Source: Nocardia cyriacigeorgica (GTDB lineage: Bacteria; Actinomycetota; Actinomycetes; Mycobacteriales; Mycobacteriaceae). Taken from it: a stretch of 64,000 bases of DNA. Of the stretch, positions 27,869 through 36,437 are shown piece after piece. Location of the stretch: contig NZ_VBUT01000004.1 of the NCBI RefSeq assembly GCF_005863245.1, forward strand, positions 186,001 through 250,000, in the 5' to 3' direction. The notes under the pieces were generated by a model. It was not told the DNA's origin. It was given only the letters and a program-made list of their open reading frames with translations, and searched no databases. Each line of letters starts with the position of its first letter. The first letter of the stretch is position 1. The position numbers and the translations under genes are program-made.

Positions 27869-30800
27869 TCAGGCGAGCAGCTCGTCCACGAACCGGTCGG
27901 GCAGCTCCGCGGGCAGGTCGTTGCGCAGCACCCGCAGAATCGCGACCACACCCGGCCCCGCGTCCAGCAGGGGCCGGGTCCAGTCGAGTTCGGCGCAGGT
28001 GCTCACCGCGGGCACCAGCTGCGCCGCGGCCTCACCGACCCAGCCGGCCGCGGCCAGGCATTCGGCCAGCAGCAGCGAGGTGTCGAGCTGGGCGCGCGGG
28101 CGGTGCTGCTCATGGGTGCGGCCGTACAGCGCCCTGGCCCGGCGCACCGCACGGTCCTGATCTTCGATACCGCCGCCGGCCAGCAGTTCCCGGATGGCGG
28201 CGATTTCCTGCGCCTCGAGCGTCAGCCCCGCGGTGCCGGTGAATCGGTGCCCGGCGCGGGCGGCGTCGTCGATGACGTCGCCGTTCCAGCGCGCGGTCGC
28301 CGGCTGCGGTCCCGAGGGCTCCGCTGCCGGACCGAGCCGCACCCGTTCGGCGCGGATCTGCGCGGCCAGCCGCGGCAGATTCTGGTCGACGGCGATGCGT
28401 TCACCTTCGGCGAGCCGGTTGGCGGCGGTGCTCATATCGCCGCGCACCGCCTTCACCCGTGCCCCGATGACGAAGGTGGAGATCAGGAAGTCGATCGGGC
28501 CGACCCGCGCCACCAGCTGATGGCTTTCGTCGAGCAGCCGGTCGGCGGCGTCGAGCTCACCGCGCCGGTAGTGCAGCTCGCCGAGCAGGGCCGCCGCCAC
28601 CCGCACCGCATGCGACCGCGGACCCGAGCGTGCCCGCGCGACATCCCAGGCCTGCTGGAAACAGCGGGCCGCGGTCGCGATATCGAGCTGTTCGTAGGCG
28701 ACCGCGCCGCGGCTGCACAACCCGAAGACGCTGCCGAGCGGGTCCTTGGACCGTTCGTGGTACTCGGCGGCCCAATCCTGGATCGCGCGGGCACCGTCGA
28801 AATCGAACTCGCACAGCCGCACGAACGAGGTCAGGTTCGCCGCGGTCGACACCGTCCAGGCCGGAAGCTCGTCGGGATGTTCCAGGCAGTCGGCGATCTG
28901 GTCGAGCACGCCCTCGGTGTGATCGCGGGCGACCTGATCGGCGGCGGCGAGCACCGCGGCCTGACAGCGCTGCCGGATGACGTCGACGTCACCGGACGGA
29001 CCGCGCGACAACACATTCGACAGCCGGCCCAGCGCACTGCGCGCCGCACCGGACTGCTGCAGATTCACATTGGCCCGCGCCACCGCCATCAGCAGCTTCG
29101 ATCGCGAAGCCACCTGCTGCACCGGCAGTTTCGATACCGTGCCGAGCAGCGTGGCCAGCCGCGATCCGTCGATCAGATCCATGCCGCCGCTCTCCAGCAG
29201 ATCCAGCGCCATCTTCAGATCGGTGGCCGCCACCGCGTGGTCGACGGACTTGCGCAGCAACTGATGTTCGGCATACCAGCGGGCCGCCTTGCGATGCAGC
29301 GCCTTGACCTGCGCCGGATCGCTGCGTTCGAGCCTGGCGCGCAGGTGTTCGGCGAACAGCGGCTGCACCCGGAACCACTCCGGATCGTATTCGACTCGCC
29401 GCACGAACAATTCACGCTGTTCGGCCTGTTCGAGCAGGTGCTCGGCCTCCGGATCGTCCGACAGCGCCGCAGCCAGCGAACCGGACACCTTCTCCGCGAT
29501 GGAGATGGCGGTGAGGAAGTCGGCCATGCGCGGTTCGAGCCCGTCGATGACGTTCTCGGCCAGATATTCGCGGATGCCGTGCCCGCCCTCGGCCAGATGC
29601 GCGATCAGCGGCGCCGGATCCGGGTTGCCGCGCAGCGCCAGGCTGATCAGCTGCACGGCGGCGGGCCAGCCGTCGGTGGCGCGATGCAGTTCGTCGATCT
29701 GGGCGTCGTCGAGGTTGAAGCGGTTGCGCTCCACCAGGATCTGCCTGGTTTCCTCGCGGGTCAGCCGCAGCTGCGCCGAGCCGATCTCGACCAGTTCGTC
29801 GCGCACCCGCAGCCGGCTGATCGGCAGCCCGGACTGGTCGCGACTGGTCACCACGAACCGCAGATGATGGCAGCCGTTGTTGAGCAGCGAATCCATCACC
29901 CGGCGCGTTCCGGCGTCGGTGATGCGGTGCCAGTCGTCGATCACCACCACGACGGTGGCGCCGCCGGCGTGCACGTCGTCGATGAGGGTGGTGATGGCGT
30001 AGGCGACGGCGTCGGCGGGCTGTTCCTCGAGTACCTGGTCCAGACCGGTGCCGATATCGGGGCGCACCCGCCGGATCGCTTCGATCAGATGGGCCAGGAA
30101 CCAGATCTCGTTGTCGTCGTCGCTGTCGATGCCGATCCAGGCGACCGCGACGCCGTCGGCGGTGAGTTCGCCACGCCACTGCGCGGCCAGGGTGCTCTTA
30201 CCGAAGCCCGCGGGCGCGTGGATCACCGCGAGCCTGCGGCGCCCGCCCGTGCGCAGGATGTCGAGCAGCCGGGTGCGCGGAATCGGTTCCCGAGCCGGGG
30301 TCGGCGGCCGGAATTTGGTGGCCGCGGTCGGCGGCAGGGTGGCGGTCGGTGACGGGTCGTAGCCGGGGCGCGGAGTGGGTGGGCTCAGGTTCAGCGGCCA
30401 GCTGCGCCGCGCGGTGACCGCGGTCCGGCCGCCCTGCGCGGGCGCGGCATCGGATTCGTCGGAGGTGTCCAGCAGGGCCATCTCGTCGGCCATCTGCCCG
30501 TGTGCGCGCTGGATCGCGCGCAGGGTCTCGCCGAACTCGTAGGCCGAGGCGGGGCGATCGTCCGGGTTCTGCGCCATCGCGTGCTCGATGGCCGCGGCCA
30601 CGTCGGCGGGGATGTCCTGCTCGCGCAGGTCGGGGACGGGCTGGGTGGTGATCCGCAGGAACTGCGCCACCACCTTCTCCCCCGCCTGACGCTCGAAGGC
30701 GGCATGGCCGGTGAGCAGCGCGAACAGCGTCGCGCCGAGCCCATAGACGTCGGAGCGGACCGTCGGCTCGTCACCCTTGAGCACCTCAGGCGCGGTGAAC

Positions 30801-31585
30801 GCCGGTGAACCGGTGATCATGCTGCTCGAGGTGCGGAACCCGCCCGGCACCCTGGCGATGCCGAAATCGGTGAGCTGCGGTTCGCCGTACGAGCTGAGCA
30901 GCACATTGGCCGGTTTGACGTCGCGGTGCAGGATGCCCGCGCGGTGCGCGCTCTCGATCGCACCGGCCAGTTTCACCCCGGCGCGCAGCGTGTCCGACCA
31001 GGTGAGCGGGCCGTTGTCGCGGACGACGACCTCGAGCGAGCCCCGGGTGGCGTACGGCATGACGATGAACGGCCTGCCGGTGGGGGTGACGTCGACCTGG
31101 AGGATGTCGACGATGTTCGGATGCCCTGACAGCCGGCCCATCGCGTGTTCCTCGCGCAGGAAGCGTTCGCGGCTTTCGTCGTCGATATCGGAGGAGAGCA
31201 CCTTCACCGCGACGACCCGGTCGAGCGCGCGCTGTACACACCGGTAGACGACGCCGAAGCCGCCGTGCCCGATCTCGCGCGCGCCGGACAGCCCCATGGC
31301 CTCGAGTTCGTCCTCGATGGCGATGGGGTTGTTCTCCTGGGTGTCGCGGTCTTCGGGCCGGGTGCCGGTGTCGCCGTTGCCGGAGACGGCGGGACGGGCA
31401 GCGGCGCCGGGGCCGTCGGCAGCGTCGGCTACCGAGTCCGCGCCGGACGCGGTACCGGATTCGGCCGGTTCCGCCTCGGCCTCGGGGCCGGATGATCGCG
31501 TGTCGAGATCGGGCTGCCAGCGCGCCGTATCGGAGACGACGCTGCCCGACTCGCTCGCGCGGTCCGAACGCGCCCGTGGATCCAT
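27869..31585 (-). CDS. pknK: PknK-like serine/threonine kinase fused to STAND ATPase and TPR-like region
   Basis: 1238 residues. An Asp/Glu/Ser-rich N-terminus precedes a kinase at about 100-370: GHGGFG loop, Lys128 in VAVKVL, HRD at 220-222, DFG at 240-242, APE at 265-267. After a Pro/Thr linker comes a MalT/STAND ATPase with Walker A PAGFGKST (about 457) and Walker B VVVVIDDW. The last ~500 residues are helical repeats as in LuxR-family MalT proteins, but there is no C-terminal HTH. M. tuberculosis PknK (1110 residues) has this order. ATG 31585 is preceded by GAGGTGG. Likely a sensor coupling phosphorylation to transcriptional control. Confidence 0.88.
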   Translation of the reverse strand: MDPRARSDRASESGSVVSDTARWQPDLDTRSSGPEAEAEPAESGTASGADSVADAADGPGAAARPAVSGNGDTGTRPEDRDTQENNPIAIEDELEAMGLSGAREIGHGGFGVVYRCVQRALDRVVAVKVLSSDIDDESRERFLREEHAMGRLSGHPNIVDILQVDVTPTGRPFIVMPYATRGSLEVVVRDNGPLTWSDTLRAGVKLAGAIESAHRAGILHRDVKPANVLLSSYGEPQLTDFGIARVPGGFRTSSSMITGSPAFTAPEVLKGDEPTVRSDVYGLGATLFALLTGHAAFERQAGEKVVAQFLRITTQPVPDLREQDIPADVAAAIEHAMAQNPDDRPASAYEFGETLRAIQRAHGQMADEMALLDTSDESDAAPAQGGRTAVTARRSWPLNLSPPTPRPGYDPSPTATLPPTAATKFRPPTPAREPIPRTRLLDILRTGGRRRLAVIHAPAGFGKSTLAAQWRGELTADGVAVAWIGIDSDDDNEIWFLAHLIEAIRRVRPDIGTGLDQVLEEQPADAVAYAITTLIDDVHAGGATVVVVIDDWHRITDAGTRRVMDSLLNNGCHHLRFVVTSRDQSGLPISRLRVRDELVEIGSAQLRLTREETRQILVERNRFNLDDAQIDELHRATDGWPAAVQLISLALRGNPDPAPLIAHLAEGGHGIREYLAENVIDGLEPRMADFLTAISIAEKVSGSLAAALSDDPEAEHLLEQAEQRELFVRRVEYDPEWFRVQPLFAEHLRARLERSDPAQVKALHRKAARWYAEHQLLRKSVDHAVAATDLKMALDLLESGGMDLIDGSRLATLLGTVSKLPVQQVASRSKLLMAVARANVNLQQSGAARSALGRLSNVLSRGPSGDVDVIRQRCQAAVLAAADQVARDHTEGVLDQIADCLEHPDELPAWTVSTAANLTSFVRLCEFDFDGARAIQDWAAEYHERSKDPLGSVFGLCSRGAVAYEQLDIATAARCFQQAWDVARARSGPRSHAVRVAAALLGELHYRRGELDAADRLLDESHQLVARVGPIDFLISTFVIGARVKAVRGDMSTAANRLAEGERIAVDQNLPRLAAQIRAERVRLGPAAEPSGPQPATARWNGDVIDDAARAGHRFTGTAGLTLEAQEIAAIRELLAGGGIEDQDRAVRRARALYGRTHEQHRPRAQLDTSLLLAECLAAAGWVGEAAAQLVPAVSTCAELDWTRPLLDAGPGVVAILRVLRNDLPAELPDRFVDELLA

Positions 31586-31833
31586 CTCACCACCTCGCAC
31601 TCCCGACGAATCGGCGGCCGACGAGCACATCCTGTTCTCGGGCGGTCGAGCGGATCGCTCGACGGCCGTCGTGCGCTCGGCCTCCGGACCCGGAGTGGCT
31701 CCGGTATCCGAATCCTCTGCGCACCTCCAACGTAGCTCGGTGCGCGACCGCGTGGGTGAGTTTCCCGTCCCGCGTGCCGGGCGATCCGGTCAAGCTTCGA
31801 AGCACACCCCCGGCACGGGTGAGCCGGGCCCGC

Positions 31834-32019
31834 CTATTCGGTCCACTTGGGGTGGCCTACTCCCGCCAACACGACCCAGACGATGCGTTTCGCCGGTGCC
31901 GGGCAGTACCAGATGCGGCCACCAGCCGTCACCTCGTACTGCCACTGTTCCAATTCCTCCCCACCGATCTCGCGGGTAGCGAAATCACCTCGCAGCCGGT
32001 GGCGCCACCCGGTCGCCAC
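31834..32019 (-). CDS. RelE-like toxin, apparently N-terminally shortened
   Basis: The 61 visible codons (from GTG 32019) contain HRLRGDFATREIGG, EQWQYEVTAGGRIWYCP and GHPKWTE, the C-terminal half of actinobacterial RelE/ParE-type toxins. Such toxins normally have about 30 more residues at the N-terminus; upstream in this frame is only antitoxin shadow, and the nearest in-frame starts lack a ribosome site. It may be an eroded toxin or one whose 5' end was lost by frameshift. The 31586-31833 gap before it has no gene I can support. Confidence 0.5.
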   Translation of the reverse strand: MATGWRHRLRGDFATREIGGEELEQWQYEVTAGGRIWYCPAPAKRIVWVVLAGVGHPKWTE

Positions 32020-32035
32020 GTTTCGCGGGCAACGG

Positions 32036-32494
32036 TCACTCCCCCATCGGTTCCGGTACGGCGCCGAAATCGTCGTCGATCGGGCCGGAAAGCTGTTCGG
32101 CGAGGACCGGATCCGCGTAGATGGCCGCAGTGCTGCGCCATTCCTGAACGGTGCGGGCCAGGACCGACCACTCTCCGAGTTCAGCGGAGGCCTGGAATGC
32201 CCTCGCGAACTCGTTGACGAACGCCGCCTGGGCCGACTCGGGAAGCACATCCACCCACGGAAACTCATCGATCAACGCCCGGGCGGCGACGTCGGCGGGA
32301 AGGTGGACGAGCACATTGCGCAGCGCCCGAGCCGCCGCGACCGACCCTTCCGACAGCGCATGCGCGCGATCCTCCCGAACCAGGAGCAACGGCACGCCGT
32401 CACGACGCCGGACCCGGACATCGCCCTCATCCGCCAGCCGCGCGACCTCCTTCGGGTCGCGCTGTAGCTCGCTCCATTGAACCTCGGTCACCAT
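32036..32494 (-). CDS. Phd/YefM-like antitoxin with extended C-terminus
   Basis: 152 residues, longer than a bare Phd protein. Residues 1-45 (VQWSELQRDPKEVARLADEGDV, VRRRDGVPLLLV in pieces) carry the Phd-type DNA-binding fold; the rest is helical and acidic, ending ..DDFGAVPEPMGE. The downstream RelE-like frame begins 17-20 bp beyond its stop. A perfect dyad overlapping its promoter fits autorepression. Confidence 0.75.
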   Translation of the reverse strand: MVTEVQWSELQRDPKEVARLADEGDVRVRRRDGVPLLLVREDRAHALSEGSVAAARALRNVLVHLPADVAARALIDEFPWVDVLPESAQAAFVNEFARAFQASAELGEWSVLARTVQEWRSTAAIYADPVLAEQLSGPIDDDFGAVPEPMGE

Positions 32495-32499
32495 GCCCT

Positions 32500-32529
32500 A
32501 ATTCTGAACTTTTTCAGAAGATTTGCCAA
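32500..32529 (-). promoter_or_regulatory. toxin-antitoxin promoter and operator
   Basis: On the minus strand TTGGCA (32529-32524) and AGAATT (32505-32500) are 18 bp apart. Between them TTCTGAA (32502-32508) and TTCAGAA (32513-32519) form a perfect 7-bp inverted repeat. Initiation near 32494 would give a leaderless antitoxin mRNA. Confidence 0.6.
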
Positions 32530-32556
32530 GTAGGTAGAGCCTCCGATGAAACGGCG

Positions 32557-32591
32557 AAGGCCCGCCACCGCGAAACACGGTGACGGGCCTT
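32557..32591 (-). terminator. hairpin terminator after fadB
   Basis: AAGGCCCGCCACCG and CGGTGACGGGCCTT pair with one mismatch around an eight-base loop, just beyond the fadB stop on the minus strand. Confidence 0.75.
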
Positions 32592-32622
32592 GCCTTTCGC
32601 GATCAGCGACCGCGACCGATGA

Positions 32623-34773
32623 CTACTTGCGCAGCGAAGCCGGAACCTCGAAACGCGCACCGTAGGTCTTGGCCAGCTCGTCGGCGCGAGCCACGAAGGC
32701 CTCCTGGCCGCCCGGGTAGCCGACGATGAACTGGTGCACACCACCGGTCCAGGCCGGGTAGCCGATGCCGAAGATCGAGCCGATGTTGGCGTCGGCGGTC
32801 TTCTCCAGCACGCCCTCGTCGAAACACTTCTGGGTCTCGATCGCCTCGATGAACAGCATGCGGTCGATCAGGTCCTGGATCGGCACACCGAAGCCGATGT
32901 TCGACTTGTAGTGCTCGGCCAGGCCGGACCACAGGCCGATGCGCTTGCCGTTCTCGTCGTAGTCGTAGAAGCCGGCCTTCTCCAGGCGGCCCGGGCGACC
33001 CGAGTTCACCATGAACTCGATGACGTCGATGGCCGGGTGGCGCTCCTTGCCCATGGTGACCTCACCACGCGCGATGGCCTCTTCGGTCTCCTTGGCGATC
33101 TTCAGCATGAGCTTCATGTTCAGCTCATCCGACAGCTGCAGCGGCGCGGCCGGGTAGCCCGCCTGCAGACCGGCCTGCTCGATGGTCGCGGGCGCGATGC
33201 CCTCGCCGAGCATGGCGATCGCCTCGTTGACGAAGGTGCCGATGACGCGCGAGGTGAAGAAGCCGCGGCTGTCGTTGACGACGATCGGGGTCTTCTTGAT
33301 CGCGAGGGTGTAGTCGAACACCCGCGCCAGCGCCTCGGGCGAGGTCTTCTCACCCTTGATGATCTCCACCAGCGGCATCTTGTCGACCGGCGAGAAGAAG
33401 TGGATGCCGATGAAGTCCTCCTGGCGCTTCACGCCGGTCGCCAGACCGGTGATCGGCAGTGTGGAGGTGTTGGAGCCCAGCAGGGCGTCCGCGTCGACGA
33501 TGTCCTCGATCTCCTGGAACACCTTGTGCTTGAGCTCGGTGTTCTCGAAGACGGCCTCGATGACGAAGTCGACGCCGGCGAAGTCGGCCGCGTCCGCGGT
33601 CGGCTTGATCCGGTCCAGCAGCGCCTTGGACTTCTCCTCGGTGGTCTTGCCACGGGAGAGGGCCTTGGCCTCGATCTTCTCCGAGTAGTTCTTGCCACGC
33701 TCGGCGGCCTCGAGGGTGACGTCCTTGAGCACGACCTCGTAGCCGGCCTTGGCCGACACGTAGGCGATACCGGCGCCCATCATGCCCGCGCCGAGCACGC
33801 CGACCTTCTTGATCTCACGCTTGGGCACGTCGGCCGGACGCGAACCACCGTTGTTGATCGACTGCAGGTCGAAGAAGAACGCCTGGATCATGTTCTTGGC
33901 GACCGGGCCGGTCAGCAGGTGCACGAAGTAGCGCGACTCGATCAGCGAGGCGTTGTCGATGTCGACCTGCGAACCCTCGACCGCGGCGGACATGATCGCG
34001 CGCGGGGCGGGCATGTTCGCGCCCTTGATCTGCTTGCGCAGGTTGGCCGGGAAGGCGGGCAGGTTCGCCGCGAACGCCGGCGAGGACGGGGTGCCGCCGG
34101 GGATCTTGAAGCCCTTCTTGTCCCACGGCTGCACACCGGCGTCGGGGTTGGCCTTGATCCACGCCTTGGCGGCGGGCACCAGTTCCTCGACCGAGCCGAC
34201 GACCTCGTTGATCAGGCCGATCTCCTTGGCCTTGGCCGGGCGGTACTTCTGGCCCTGGAGCAGCACCTGCATGAGCGCGCCCTGCAGGCCGAGCATGCGC
34301 ACGGTACGGATGACGCCGCCGCCGGCGGGCAGCAGGCCGAGGGTGACCTCGGGCAGGCCGAGCTGCACGCCGGGCACGTCGGCCGCGATGCGGTAGTGGG
34401 TGGCCAGGGTGATCTCCAGGCCACCGCCGAGGGCGGCGCCGTTGATGGCGGAGACGACCGGCTTGCCGAGGGTCTCCAGGCGACGCAGGGCGCCCTTGAT
34501 GGTGCCGAGCTCGTCCATGAGGGCCTGGGCGTCGTCCTTGCCCACCTTCATCATGTTCTTCAGGTCGCCGCCGGCGAAGAAGGTCTTCTTACCGGAGGTC
34601 AGCACCACACCGGTGATGTTGTCCTTCTCGGCCTCGAGCCGCTCGACCGTGGCGGTCATCGACTTCTTGTACAGGTCGTTCATCGTGTTGGCGCCCTGGT
34701 TCGGGTCGTCCATCGTCAGCACGACGATGCCGTCCGAATCCTGCTCCCAACCGATCATGTTGGTCTCGCTCAC
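32623..34773 (-). CDS. fadB: fatty acid oxidation multifunctional protein FadB (enoyl-CoA hydratase/3-hydroxyacyl-CoA dehydrogenase)
   Basis: 716 residues. The N-terminal crotonase domain has GVVLTSGKKTFFAGGDLK and ALGGGLEITLATHYRIA; the 3-hydroxyacyl-CoA dehydrogenase part begins KKVGVLGAGMMGAGIAYV (about 335) with the conserved GSNTSTLPI and HFFSPVDKMPLVEII. Two steps of beta-oxidation in one chain, matching Rv0860 in length. GTG start. It lies 37 bp downstream of fadA, forming the trifunctional complex operon. Confidence 0.96.
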   Translation of the reverse strand: MSETNMIGWEQDSDGIVVLTMDDPNQGANTMNDLYKKSMTATVERLEAEKDNITGVVLTSGKKTFFAGGDLKNMMKVGKDDAQALMDELGTIKGALRRLETLGKPVVSAINGAALGGGLEITLATHYRIAADVPGVQLGLPEVTLGLLPAGGGVIRTVRMLGLQGALMQVLLQGQKYRPAKAKEIGLINEVVGSVEELVPAAKAWIKANPDAGVQPWDKKGFKIPGGTPSSPAFAANLPAFPANLRKQIKGANMPAPRAIMSAAVEGSQVDIDNASLIESRYFVHLLTGPVAKNMIQAFFFDLQSINNGGSRPADVPKREIKKVGVLGAGMMGAGIAYVSAKAGYEVVLKDVTLEAAERGKNYSEKIEAKALSRGKTTEEKSKALLDRIKPTADAADFAGVDFVIEAVFENTELKHKVFQEIEDIVDADALLGSNTSTLPITGLATGVKRQEDFIGIHFFSPVDKMPLVEIIKGEKTSPEALARVFDYTLAIKKTPIVVNDSRGFFTSRVIGTFVNEAIAMLGEGIAPATIEQAGLQAGYPAAPLQLSDELNMKLMLKIAKETEEAIARGEVTMGKERHPAIDVIEFMVNSGRPGRLEKAGFYDYDENGKRIGLWSGLAEHYKSNIGFGVPIQDLIDRMLFIEAIETQKCFDEGVLEKTADANIGSIFGIGYPAWTGGVHQFIVGYPGGQEAFVARADELAKTYGARFEVPASLRK

Positions 34774-34810
34774 AGTGTTCGTTCTCCTTGTGAATTATCG
34801 GTCGGGGGGA

Positions 34811-36022
34811 TCAGACGCGCTCGATGATGGTGGCCACGCCCATGCCGCCGCCGATGCACAGGGTGATCAGCGCGTAGCGGCCGTTGCGGCGCTCCAGCTC
34901 GTCGACCATGGTGCCGGTGATCATGGCGCCGGTGGCACCCAGCGGGTGACCCATGGCGATCGCGCCACCGTTGACGTTCAGCTTCTCGTCCGGGACCTTC
35001 AGGTCCTTCTGGAACTTCAGCACCACCGAGGCGAAGGCCTCGTTGATCTCGACCAGGTCCATGTCGTCGATGGTCAGGCCGGCCGTGGCCAGGGCCTTCT
35101 TGGCGGCCGGGGTCGGGCCGGTCAGCATGATGGTGGCGTCGGCGCCGCTGGTGGCGGTGGCCACGACGCGGGCGCGCGGGGTCAGACCGGAGGCCTTGCC
35201 CGCCTCTTCGGTACCGATCAGCAGCAGCGCGGCGCCGTCGACGATGCCGGAGCTGTTACCGCCGTGGTGCACGTGGTTGATCTTCTCCACGAAGTGGAAC
35301 TTCTGCAGCGCCACCGCGTCGAAGCCGCCCATCTCGCCCAGACCGGCGAAGGAGGGGTTCAGCTTGGCGAGGTCTTCCAGGGTGGTGCCGGGACGCATGT
35401 GCTCGTCGTTGTCGAGCACGACCAGGCCGTTCTGGTCCTTCACGGGAACGATCGACTTGGCGAAGTAGCCGCCGGAGGTGGCCTTGGCGGCCAGTTCCTG
35501 CGAGCGCACCGCGTAGGCGTCGACATCCTCGCGGGAGAAGCCCTCGATGGTGGCGATCAGGTCGGCGGACACACCCTGCGGGACGAAGTAGGTGTCGTAG
35601 GCGGTGGCCGGGTCCATGGCCCAGGCGCCACCGTCGGAGCCCATCGGCACGCGCGACATGGACTCGACGCCACCGGCGATCACCAGATCGTCGAAGCCCG
35701 AGCGCACCTTCTGCGCGGCCAGGTTCACGGCCTCGAGGCCGGAGGCGCAGAAGCGGTTGAGCTGGAAGCCGCCGACGGTGTCGGGCAGGCCCGCGGTGAG
35801 CACGGTGGTGCGGGCGATATCGGCGCCCTGGTCACCGACCGGGGAAACGACACCGAGGATCAGATCCGAGATCCGGTCTTCGTCGAGGTTCGGGAAGCGA
35901 TTGCGCAGCTCCTGAACCAGACCCGTGGTGAGGTCGATCGGCTTGACCGAGTGCAGCGACCCCTTCTTGTTGCGGCCGCGCGGGGTGCGGATGGCCTCGA
36001 AAATGTAGGCCTCTGTGGTCAT
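34811..36022 (-). CDS. fadA: acetyl-CoA C-acyltransferase FadA
   Basis: 403 residues, thiolase family. The nucleophile Cys is in [15 protein letters not shown] (about 91), the His in [16 protein letters not shown] and the second Cys in [14 protein letters not shown]. Catalyses the last thiolytic step of beta-oxidation and pairs with FadB (Rv0859-Rv0860 equivalent). AGGAAGGAA precedes the ATG. Confidence 0.96.
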   Translation of the reverse strand: MTTEAYIFEAIRTPRGRNKKGSLHSVKPIDLTTGLVQELRNRFPNLDEDRISDLILGVVSPVGDQGADIARTTVLTAGLPDTVGGFQLNRFCASGLEAVNLAAQKVRSGFDDLVIAGGVESMSRVPMGSDGGAWAMDPATAYDTYFVPQGVSADLIATIEGFSREDVDAYAVRSQELAAKATSGGYFAKSIVPVKDQNGLVVLDNDEHMRPGTTLEDLAKLNPSFAGLGEMGGFDAVALQKFHFVEKINHVHHGGNSSGIVDGAALLLIGTEEAGKASGLTPRARVVATATSGADATIMLTGPTPAAKKALATAGLTIDDMDLVEINEAFASVVLKFQKDLKVPDEKLNVNGGAIAMGHPLGATGAMITGTMVDELERRNGRYALITLCIGGGMGVATIIERV

Positions 36023-36437
36023 ATCGGAGTGTTTCCTTCCTAGGGTTGCGCCCGGACCGCACTAGGCGGTACCGGCGCGGGTAACCTCGCCGACCGGCCA
36101 TGAGACCGACCGTGTGTATTCAATTCGCGGTACTCCCGGTGCCAGTCGTGCCACCACGCTCACACCGCCCATGTTCAATTCGCGCTGCTCACGCAACCGC
36201 GGTGGTTGCTCGAGCTGCCGCCTGCCCAGTCCTCGCCGCCACCGCCTAACGCTGTACAAACGATGACATGGGCCTGCCGACGCACGACAAGGTCGCCCGT
36301 ACGCCTGGGCATACGATAGAACCTCGCCTCACGTGAGCTCGCGGCCACCCGCACATACTACCGCCGGATGCGAACTCCGGTTAACTTAACGTCGGGTGGG
36401 CACTGGTTGTCAACCCTCTGGCCGGGTGCGATGCGCC
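36023..36437 (-). promoter_or_regulatory. long upstream region of fadAB
   Basis: 415 bp without a gene. On the minus strand TTGACA (36414-36409) followed 18 bp later by GTTAAG forms a possible promoter; it overlaps the perfect dyad GTTAACTTAAC (36380-36390), a candidate repressor site. If used, the fadA mRNA would have a leader of about 350 nt. No known riboswitch motif was recognised. Confidence 0.4.

Noticed and set aside
28103-30352. Long open frame antisense to the PknK-like gene (similar ones antisense to leuA, fadB, fadA and the MMPL gene)
   Set aside because: These follow from third-position GC bias in the true genes; the products are His/Arg/Asp/Gln-rich with no domain.
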